From Bacteroidaceae bacterium (lineage in GTDB: Bacteria; Bacteroidota; Bacteroidia; Bacteroidales; Bacteroidaceae): 45,802 bases of DNA. Below the pieces are notes generated by a model that had not been told where the DNA came from, did no database searches, and worked only from the letters and a program-made list of their open reading frames with translations. The stretch lies in assembly GCA_017617315.1 (NCBI GenBank), contig JAFZWM010000052.1:1-45802 (forward strand), in the 5' to 3' direction. This document shows positions 39,918 through 45,802 of this stretch, piece after piece. The stretch's first letter is position 1; every line of letters begins with the position of its first letter. Made by a program: the position numbers and the translations under genes.

Positions 39918-39950
39918 CAAGGCCGAATCTTTCTAAAGGATTCGGCCTTG
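39918..39950 (+). terminator. Terminator after the DUF4332 gene
   Basis: CAAGGCCGAATCTTT (39918-39932) pairs with AAAGGATTCGGCCTTG (39935-39950), with one bulged base and a tight loop, followed by GATTTTATG. Confidence 0.75.
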
Positions 39951-39977
39951 GATTTTATGTTACAGAATTATCTATCT

Positions 39978-40250
39978 GCCAGTTCGGGATAAGATTACAG
40001 TTCAAACAGTTCCAGTTGTCTTGAGTTTTCCACATGCACAGGCAACGCATCAGGCTTGTTGTCGAAGAAACAATATGCAGTAAGTGCCGAGCAGATGTTC
40101 ATGATGAAGTTGTGTATAGAACGATGACGTGAATGCACAAGATTAGCCTTGGTTTTATTTTGTTTTGTAACTTGTTTGTTTACAGCTATAAAGATACAAA
40201 TAATTAGCGAGATTACCAATTTTTATGGCATTTTCTTATCCCGAACTGGC
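39978..40250 (-). mobile_element. Internally deleted IS982-family element (273 bp, MITE-like)
   Basis: Perfect 17-base inverted repeats, GCCAGTTCGGGATAAGA at 39978-39994 and its complement at 40234-40250, bound a 273-base element. Its right end (40159-40250) matches the insertion sequence at 82-173 almost base for base. The left part encodes the end of an IS982-type transposase on the minus strand: HSRHRSIHNFIMNICSALTA followed by YCFFDNKP, stop at 39995. Nearly the whole catalytic body is missing. The element can move only if a full IS982 elsewhere supplies the transposase. Confidence 0.8.
39995..40150 (-). pseudogene. IS982 transposase, C-terminal remnant
   Basis: About 50 codons of the transposase C-terminus remain in frame, ending in QLELFEL. 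The first part of the apparent reading frame (to 40219) is translated from the element's non-coding end and is not protein. The DDE catalytic residues are absent. Confidence 0.7.
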
Positions 40251-40257
40251 GTAATAT

Positions 40258-40301
40258 TAGGTTGTCTAAATCTGCATTTTTTTGCAGTTTTAGACAACCT
40301 A
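40258..40301. repeat. Near-perfect 44-base palindrome
   Basis: TAGGTTGTCTAAA (40258-40270) pairs with TTTAGACAACCTA (40289-40301); inside, CTGCA and TGCAG pair too around a T-rich loop. It lies eight bases beyond the IS982 remnant and before the GH115 promoter. It may be a terminator or the fused ends of a lost mobile element. Confidence 0.65.
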
Positions 40302-40346
40302 TCTTATAACGATAACATTTTTTTAAAAAACTCCGCAAAAAATTGT

Positions 40347-40354
40347 TACCTTTG
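40347..40354 (+). promoter_or_regulatory. Promoter -7 box for the GH115 gene
   Basis: TACCTTTG on the plus strand, 32 bases before the start codon. Confidence 0.45.
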
Positions 40355-40386
40355 CCGAAAATTAATTATTATCCAAAAATCGAGTT

Positions 40387-42936
40387 ATGAAAAAAAAATT
40401 ATTGGTATTGATCCTTATGTTTTTTGCAATGCAAATCGCTGAGGCTCAATACATCAGTTTCGAGAGAAACAAAGGCGGGTTTGACCTGTCCAAATGCAGC
40501 ATTATCTATTCCGACGACGAGTGGGAAGGCGTAAAAACCGCCGCAAAAAATCTTCAACAAGACATCTTTGATGTTACGGGCAAACGTCCCGACCTCAACA
40601 ATCAAAATGCTGATTACAAATTGATTGTAGGCACTATCGGAAAGTCAAAAACCACCGAGGCCATCATCAAAAAACAGAAATTGGACGTTTCAAAAGTCCG
40701 CGGACAGTGGGAAGCGGGCATGGTTGCAAAAATCGACGACAAGACTTTTGCTGTTATCGGTGCGGACAAACGCGGCACTATCTTCGCCGTTTATGACATC
40801 AGCCGCAGCATAGGCGTAAGTCCGTGGAAATTTTGGGCTGACGTGCCGACCGAAAAGCATGATTTTGCGGCGTTTAACATAGAAAAAACGGTGGTGTTTC
40901 CTTCTCCGAAAGTCAAATACCGCGGCATTTTCTTAAACGACGAGGCACCTTGTCTTAGCACTTGGGTAAAAAATACGTTTCCCGATTCAGAGTGTCCGAC
41001 GGCTGTTCCCGAACTCGCAAAAGGCATGAACAGTCATTTTTACGCTAAGGTTTTTGAACTTTTGCTCCGTCTGAAAGCCAACTTTATGTGGCCTGCCATG
41101 TGGGGCAATGCTTTTTATGCCGACGATACCGACAACAGCCGCGTTGCCGACGAAATGGGTATCGTAATGGGTACCTCTCACCACGAACCCATGGCACGCA
41201 ACCATCAGGAATGGGCTCGCAGACGCGGTGCTGACGGCGCATGGGATTACGCTAAAAATCAGACTGTTATCGACAAATTTTTCCACGAAGGAATCCGCCG
41301 CAGCAAAAATAACGAAGACCTTATCACTATCGGTATGCGCGGCGACGGCGACACCCCCCTCGGCGGCAAAGAAGGACACGACGACGAATATGTGATGTCT
41401 CTTGAACAAAACAAAAAACTTATGGAGCGGCTTTTTGACAATCAACGCCGCATAATCGCCGAAGAAACAGGAAAACCCGCTTCCGAGCGTCCGCAAGTTT
41501 GGGCGTTGTACAAAGAAGTTCAGGATTATTACGATGCCGGACTGCGTGTGCCGGAAGACGTTACGATACTTGTCAGCGATGACAATTGGGGCAATATCCG
41601 CCGCGTTCCAGACCATCAGAGAGCAGGCGGCTGGGGCATTTATTATCACGTTGACTATGTCGGCGCACCAAGAAATTCAAAATGGCTAAACGTAACCCAA
41701 ACGCAGCAAATGTTTGAACAACTTTCGCTTGCATACGATTTCGGAATCGAAAGACTTTGGATTCTTAACGTCGGCGACTTAAAACCGATGGAATATCCCA
41801 TTCAACTTTTCTGCGACATGGCATACGAGCCGAAAGCCTATAATTTACAGAACGTTACCGACCATACAGAAAAGTTTTTTGAAAGCATTGTCGGAAAGGA
41901 TTTCGCTAAGGAAGCCGCAAGAATTTACAACCGTAACTGTCAGTATATGGCACGTGTAACGCCTGAAATGTTGGACGCACGTACTTACAATGTCGCTACG
42001 GGCGAATTTAAACGTGTTGCCGACGAATATGCGCGTTTGGAAACGGAGGCTCTGCGTTTGTGGCTGTTAATCCCTGAAAAAAGCAAAGATGCTTATTTTC
42101 AGACAGTTTTGTTTCCTGTTCAGGCGATGGCAAACCTTTACGACATTTATTACGCGCAGGCCATGAACCGTTATTGTGCCGAGCGTAACAATCCCGATGC
42201 AAATTATTGGTCAGACCGCGTTGCAGAATGTTTCAAACGCGATTCCGTACTTTGTGCGCAGTATAATCACGGCATTGCTAACGGCAAATGGAACGGCATG
42301 ATGATTCAGAAACACATCGGTTACAAGATTTGGAGCGATAATTTTCCGCACGACATGTTGCCTGAAACTCAGCGCGTTGCGGTAAAAGACGGCGGCTGTG
42401 TTTTCTCTCACGGCAACGGTTTTGTAGCGATGGAGGCTGAACATTTTTATTCCGCAAATGCTGACCAAGGCGTTAAATGGGAAGTTTATCCTTACTACGG
42501 ACGCACACGCAGCGCAGTGGCTTTGACACCTTATACAAAACCTGTCGGAAAATCGTCTTTGACATACCGTTTTACGTTGCCGGAAGGTTTTGCTGATTCG
42601 GTAAAAGTACACGTAATCGTAAAATCCACACTTGATTTTCAAAACGTCGGCGGACATCAATGCGGCGTTTCTATTGACGGCGGCGAGGTTAAAACGGTTA
42701 ATTTCAACGCCGACCTTCTTGACAAACAGCCTTATCAATATACAACTTTTTATCCCACAGTTGCCCGCAGGGTTGTGGAGAAAGTTGCAAAATTAAAAGT
42801 GGAAAAAGGCGGTGTTCACACGCTTACGCTTTTCCCGAAACATTTTGGAATCGTGTTTGAAAAAATCGTCGTAGATTTTGGCGGGTACAAAACCGAATAT
42901 CTTTTCGGAGAAGAAAGCGAGGTAAAAAGAGAATAA
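40387..42936 (+). CDS. GH115 family glycosidase (xylan alpha-1,2-glucuronidase)
   Basis: An 849-residue exported enzyme with a signal peptide (MKKKLLVLILMFFAMQIAEAQ). The family's features are an N-terminal GH20-like domain (residues 22-165), the YRGIFLNDEAP start of the catalytic barrel near 179, NFMWPAMWGNAF, MGTSHHEPMARN, TIGMRGDGD and WGIYYHVDYVGAPRNSKW. The C-terminal part forms helical and beta domains (VFSHGNGFVAMEAEHF). GH115 enzymes remove (4-O-methyl)glucuronic acid from xylan side chains, freeing the backbone for xylanases. The codon use (many TTT, GCG and AAA) differs clearly from the TTC- and GCC-rich core genes. With insertion-element remnants on both sides this suggests acquisition by transfer. 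No SusC/SusD or other polysaccharide-locus genes are nearby. Confidence 0.92.
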   Translation: MKKKLLVLILMFFAMQIAEAQYISFERNKGGFDLSKCSIIYSDDEWEGVKTAAKNLQQDIFDVTGKRPDLNNQNADYKLIVGTIGKSKTTEAIIKKQKLDVSKVRGQWEAGMVAKIDDKTFAVIGADKRGTIFAVYDISRSIGVSPWKFWADVPTEKHDFAAFNIEKTVVFPSPKVKYRGIFLNDEAPCLSTWVKNTFPDSECPTAVPELAKGMNSHFYAKVFELLLRLKANFMWPAMWGNAFYADDTDNSRVADEMGIVMGTSHHEPMARNHQEWARRRGADGAWDYAKNQTVIDKFFHEGIRRSKNNEDLITIGMRGDGDTPLGGKEGHDDEYVMSLEQNKKLMERLFDNQRRIIAEETGKPASERPQVWALYKEVQDYYDAGLRVPEDVTILVSDDNWGNIRRVPDHQRAGGWGIYYHVDYVGAPRNSKWLNVTQTQQMFEQLSLAYDFGIERLWILNVGDLKPMEYPIQLFCDMAYEPKAYNLQNVTDHTEKFFESIVGKDFAKEAARIYNRNCQYMARVTPEMLDARTYNVATGEFKRVADEYARLETEALRLWLLIPEKSKDAYFQTVLFPVQAMANLYDIYYAQAMNRYCAERNNPDANYWSDRVAECFKRDSVLCAQYNHGIANGKWNGMMIQKHIGYKIWSDNFPHDMLPETQRVAVKDGGCVFSHGNGFVAMEAEHFYSANADQGVKWEVYPYYGRTRSAVALTPYTKPVGKSSLTYRFTLPEGFADSVKVHVIVKSTLDFQNVGGHQCGVSIDGGEVKTVNFNADLLDKQPYQYTTFYPTVARRVVEKVAKLKVEKGGVHTLTLFPKHFGIVFEKIVVDFGGYKTEYLFGEESEVKRE

Positions 42937-42948
42937 TATTACTATTAG

Positions 42949-42974
42949 GCGGAGCGTAAAAAAAAACGCTCCGC
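42949..42974 (+). terminator. Terminator after the GH115 gene
   Basis: GCGGAGCGT (42949-42957) pairs with ACGCTCCGC (42966-42974) around a loop of A residues. A T run for the plus strand is weak. Confidence 0.55.
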
Positions 42975-42977
42975 TTA

Positions 42978-43376
42978 GAACCTGTTTAAATTTTTTTAAA
43001 AGCAATTTTTATAGCAGCGATTTTGACCATTGCTTCAAAACTGTCAATATGATATTCATAATCCATAGAAAGTCTGCGGAAATTTTCTAACCAAGAAAAA
43101 GTTCTTTCAACTTTCCATCTTTGAGGAATAGGTGTAAATTCTTTTTTGCATTCAACATCTTTTGTCCTAACTTCAAAATCGATTGAAAATTGGTTCTTTA
43201 TAAGATGTTTTAAATCGTCTCCCCGATAGCCGCCGTCTGATATAACTTTCTTCAATCTTTCATATCTGCTTCGCTTTACCTTGCCTTGTATGGCAAAGTC
43301 GAGTTTCTTTTTAACGGAGTTTTTTGTATCCAGCTTCAATCTCATAGAAATACCGTTCGTCAGGATTCTCAATGCG
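42978..43376 (-). mobile_element. IS5-family insertion sequence remnant
   Basis: The 3' end of an IS5-type element. It begins with GAACCTGTTTAAATTTTTT, which looks like a terminal repeat, directly after the GH115 terminator and reaches the truncated transposase frame. No matching second end with a full transposase start was found; AAAGGTTCT near 43391 is the only faint resemblance. The element is therefore cut short on its right side. Confidence 0.65.
42986..43372 (-). pseudogene. IS5-family transposase, C-terminal fragment
   Basis: About 128 codons remain. KKVISDGGYRGDDLKHLI carries the second catalytic Asp, and PQRWKVERTFSWLENFRRLS carries the final Glu of the DDE site with the family's typical RW.VERTF.WL motif. 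The N-terminal half with the first catalytic Asp is missing, so the product cannot transpose. The start codon at 43372 is only the first Met-like codon in the remnant, not a true start. Confidence 0.75.
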
Positions 43377-43461
43377 TATTAGAATCTAATAAAGGTTCTA
43401 TGAAAGTGAAAACTCAAGAATGGATTTTGTCTATGGTGCAGACAAAATTGCGTAGATTTTA

Positions 43462-43515
43462 TAAAAACTTTCAACATATAGTAAAAACTTTCAACATATA
43501 GTAAAAGCTTCAACA
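43462..43515. repeat. 20-base direct repeat, two and a half copies
   Basis: TAAAAACTTTCAACATATAG occurs at 43462-43481 and at 43482-43501, followed by the partial TAAAAGCTTCAACA. It lies in the gene-free stretch 43377-43690, which otherwise shows only a promoter box. Confidence 0.7.
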
Positions 43516-43618
43516 GAGCAGCCTCTGCCTTTGGAGCAGCAAGTGTTGTCCCCACTCGCTTATGCACAAAACTCCTCTAAAATTGTTTTTGTATCACATA
43601 CAATCTCAATATTTTTTA

Positions 43619-43626
43619 TATCTTTG
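43619..43626 (+). promoter_or_regulatory. Promoter -7 box for the DUF1848 gene
   Basis: TATCTTTG on the plus strand, 64 bases before the start codon. Confidence 0.4.
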
Positions 43627-43690
43627 TGAAGACTTATATTTCACAAACTATAAAAAGCCTTTTCTAAATTAGAAACATTAGTATCACATC

Positions 43691-44758
43691 ATGGCGAAAT
43701 GGCAAACCTTAAAAATACAGTTAGATAACGGTGAGACTGCTGACGCACAGGCTCCCATCATTGTATCAGCAAGCAGAAGCACGGACATTCCCGCATTCTA
43801 CTCAGACTGGTTTTTCAACCGATTAAAAATAGGTTATTCTGCATGGACTAATCCATTTAACGGTGTAAAATCGTATGTCTCTTATGCCAATACCCGTTTC
43901 ATTGTGTTTTGGTCTAAGAACCCGAAACCGCTGTTGCAGCATCTCGACTATCTGAAAGAGCGAGATATAAACTGCTACATCCAGTACACTCTTAACGACT
44001 ATGTTGCCGAGGGACTGGAGCGTGGCGTGCCGAGCGTTGAGGAACGTATCGAGACATTCAAGACGCTGGTAGAAAAACTTGGAAAAGGTCGCGTGGTGTG
44101 GCGTTTCGACCCTCTTGTCCTTACCGACAAGATTTCTATCGACGACCTTTTGCGCAGAATAGAAAATATTGGCAATCAGTTGGTTGGTTATACCGAAAAA
44201 CTTGTATTCAGTTTTGCCGACATCGTTACATACAAGAAAGTAAAATCGAACTTAGAGAAGAATAAAATAAACTATTCTGATTGGACAAGCGAACAGATGA
44301 CCGAGTTTGCCAGACGATTGGTTGAACTAAACAAAGCCAAGGGCTGGAACTACGTCTTGGCAACATGCGGCGAGGCTGCCAATCTCGATGGCATAGAGCA
44401 CAACCATTGCGTTGACGACACGCTGATGATACGCTTTGCCTACAAGGACAAGAAACTGATGGATTTTCTGGGTGTAGAGATTCATAATATCGAGAACTCG
44501 CTATTTGGAGCAGAGCCGATACCTGCCGATGCCATTATGCTGAACGCACACCAATATGCCATAAAAAAGAAGAACAATGCCGACAAAGGGCAGCGCATTG
44601 CCTGCGGCTGTATGGTTAGCAAGGATATTGGCGAATACAATACTTGTCCGCACCTATGCGAATATTGCTATGCCAACACAAGCAAGGAAATAGCCGTGCG
44701 AAACTGGAAGCAAGCCCAAAACACTAAATGGACTTCAGAAACAATTACTGGGATATAA
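43691..44758 (+). CDS. DUF1848-family protein with C-terminal cysteine cluster
   Basis: A 355-residue cytoplasmic protein. DUF1848 features are the opening IIVSASRSTDIPAFYSDWFF, the strand IVFWSKNPKPLL, YIQYTLNDY and WRFDPLVL. These resemble a TIM-barrel of the kind seen in spore-photoproduct-lyase-like and radical-SAM-related proteins. Near the C-terminus the cysteines fall in CGC, then NTCPHLCEYCYAN, suggesting an iron-sulfur cluster or zinc site. The usual N-terminal radical SAM CxxxCxxC is not present; the cluster would be C-terminal. Function is unknown. It lies between the IS5 remnant and the Sel1 gene. Confidence 0.85.
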   Translation: MAKWQTLKIQLDNGETADAQAPIIVSASRSTDIPAFYSDWFFNRLKIGYSAWTNPFNGVKSYVSYANTRFIVFWSKNPKPLLQHLDYLKERDINCYIQYTLNDYVAEGLERGVPSVEERIETFKTLVEKLGKGRVVWRFDPLVLTDKISIDDLLRRIENIGNQLVGYTEKLVFSFADIVTYKKVKSNLEKNKINYSDWTSEQMTEFARRLVELNKAKGWNYVLATCGEAANLDGIEHNHCVDDTLMIRFAYKDKKLMDFLGVEIHNIENSLFGAEPIPADAIMLNAHQYAIKKKNNADKGQRIACGCMVSKDIGEYNTCPHLCEYCYANTSKEIAVRNWKQAQNTKWTSETITGI

Positions 44759-44820
44759 TAAGCCTTTTTCTTGTATAATCTAAACATTGCGTTACTTCGG
44801 CTTCCTTTCAACCAACTCGA

Positions 44821-45802
44821 TCAATCTTTTTTATATTTTTTGCATCTTTCTAATGCACGTAGAACTGATGCATTCCCTTGAGCTGCAGATTTTTCATACC
44901 ATTCTACAGCCTTACTATAATCCCGAAATACACCACATCCATTCTCATAGCAAATACCTAAACACCTTTGTGCATCGGAATTACCTTGAATGGCAGATTG
45001 CTCATATAAGTCCACGGCCTTGGCATAATCTTGAGAAATGCCACGACCATAGTAATAACAATTAGCTAAACTATTTAAGCCACCAGCATTGCCTTGATAT
45101 GCAGACTTCTCATACAACTCAACGGCCTTTGAATAATCTATAGAGACACCACGGCCATTCTCATAGCATATTCCCAAATTATTCTGGGCATCAGCATTGC
45201 CCTGAGCTGCGGATTTTTCATACAACTCTACAGCCTTCAAATAATCCTGAGACACACCACGCCCATAACAATAACAATTACCTAAATTATTTTGAGCATT
45301 AGCATTGCCTTGACAAACCGCCTTCTCATACAATTCTACAGCCTTACTACAATCTTGAGAAACGCCAAAGCCATGCTCATAACAAAAACCTAAACGACTT
45401 TGAGCATCAGCATTACCATTTGCAGCGGACTTCTCATACCACTCTACAGCCTTAGAATAATCCCTTTCTACACCCTCACCATTGTAATAGCGATTTCCTA
45501 AGTTATTTTGAGCAGCAGCATTTCCTTGTGCGGCAGACTTCTCGTACCACCCTACTGCCTTGACATAATCTTTTTCTACACCTTCACCATTGTAATAGCG
45601 ATTTCCTAAGTTATTTTGAGCATAAGCATTGCCCTGTGCGGCAGACTTCTCGTACCACTCTACTGCCTTAACATAATCCCTTTCTACACCCTCACCATTG
45701 TAATAGCGATTTCCTAAGTTATTTTGAGCAGCAGCATTTCCTTGTGCGGCAGACTTCTCGTACCACTCTACTGCCTTAACATAATCCTTTTCTACACCAT
45801 AA
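44821..45802 (-). CDS. Sel1-repeat (TPR-like) protein, C-terminal part, runs off right edge
   Basis: The minus-strand frame is open from the window edge to the stop at 44821, about 327 codons. It consists of about nine Sel1 repeats of 36 residues, such as GVEKDYVKAVEWYEKSAAQG followed by NAAAQNNLGNRYYNGE, and ends in a short basic tail (RCKKYKKD). The start lies outside the window, so any signal peptide is unseen. Sel1 proteins are solenoids that mediate protein binding, in envelope processes or host interaction. The repeats towards the N-terminus are almost identical, those near the C-terminus have diverged. Confidence 0.88.
   Translation of the reverse strand, partial: YGVEKDYVKAVEWYEKSAAQGNAAAQNNLGNRYYNGEGVERDYVKAVEWYEKSAAQGNAYAQNNLGNRYYNGEGVEKDYVKAVGWYEKSAAQGNAAAQNNLGNRYYNGEGVERDYSKAVEWYEKSAANGNADAQSRLGFCYEHGFGVSQDCSKAVELYEKAVCQGNANAQNNLGNCYCYGRGVSQDYLKAVELYEKSAAQGNADAQNNLGICYENGRGVSIDYSKAVELYEKSAYQGNAGGLNSLANCYYYGRGISQDYAKAVDLYEQSAIQGNSDAQRCLGICYENGCGVFRDYSKAVEWYEKSAAQGNASVLRALERCKKYKKD
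44850..45802 (-). repeat. 108-base tandem coding repeats
   Basis: The Sel1 units repeat every 108 bases. Units between about 45410 and 45802 share long identical stretches, for example ATTGTAATAGCGATTTCCT recurring at about 45482, 45590 and 45698. Units to the left have many substitutions. Confidence 0.8.

Noticed and set aside
1-40250. Possible composite transposon bounded by the two IS982 copies
   Set aside because: The 40 kb between them contains core genes such as dnaX, htpG, ruvC and rnpB, and one copy is a deletion derivative, so joint transposition is implausible.
43379-43567. 62-codon minus-strand frame next to the IS5 remnant
   Set aside because: No motif, overlaps the 20-base repeat tract and has atypical composition.
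44850-45802. CRISPR or satellite array from the regular 108-base repeats
   Set aside because: The period equals 36 codons and translates into Sel1 repeats without stops.

Overview
The window reads as a chromosomal segment of a Bacteroidales bacterium, most likely Prevotella or a close relative. The signs are the Bacteroidetes promoter boxes (TAnnTTTG, several with TTTG about 19-20 bases upstream) in front of many genes, the scarcity of Shine-Dalgarno sites, and lineage-typical families: DUF4286, DUF1573, DUF4332, meso-diaminopimelate dehydrogenase, GH115 and Rhs tips with DUF4329. Most of the window is ordinary core chromosome. Both ends are accessory DNA.

Left edge (1-2500): the 5' end of an IS982-family insertion sequence, then on the minus strand an orphan Rhs tip carrying a DUF4329 toxin-like domain, its exported NTF2-fold immunity protein, and a small membrane protein. 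An intergenic array with an 11-bp period follows. Core block 1 (2500-10800): MATE exporter, DivIC/FtsB-like protein with a small membrane protein, dnaX, htpG, two identical tRNA-Arg(ACG) genes, beta-carbonic anhydrase, a thioesterase and a nitroreductase. Core block 2 (10800-15000, minus): a tight five-gene operon (ferritin-like protein, MFS carrier, an RNase H-fold protein that appears to have lost all four catalytic acids, a 68-residue protein, an esterase-DUF1653 fusion), preceded by a lone GT11-type fucosyltransferase.

Block 3 (15300-22000): a TolC / membrane-fusion / ABC ATPase / ABC permease export operon, followed by a LytS-type sensor kinase and LytTR regulator that may control it. 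Block 4 (22100-28100): two exported proteins of unknown role (one with a long Arg/Glu repeat tail), menA, DUF2809, DUF1573, DUF4286-ruvC and a double ABC ATPase. Block 5 (28100-31700, minus) is the most unusual gene set: a small exported protein, a clostripain-like C11 lipoprotein protease, an HPr-kinase-like P-loop protein, an S26-type peptidase and a PqqD-like protein, in one operon behind a good promoter. These are families that recur in peptide-maturation systems, but no modification enzyme or obvious precursor peptide is visible.

Block 6 (31800-39500): a DegP/HtrA protease, a YihY/BrkB membrane protein, RNase P RNA, a GH25 lysozyme, ddh, an MscS-type channel and a HAD phosphatase, then a second intergenic region with the same 11-bp-period repeat as the left end. 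Right edge (39500-45802): DUF4332, a 273-bp internally deleted IS982 element, a palindrome, a GH115 alpha-glucuronidase with codon use unlike its neighbours, an IS5-family remnant, a DUF1848 protein with a C-terminal cysteine cluster, and the C-terminal part of a long Sel1-repeat protein running off the window.
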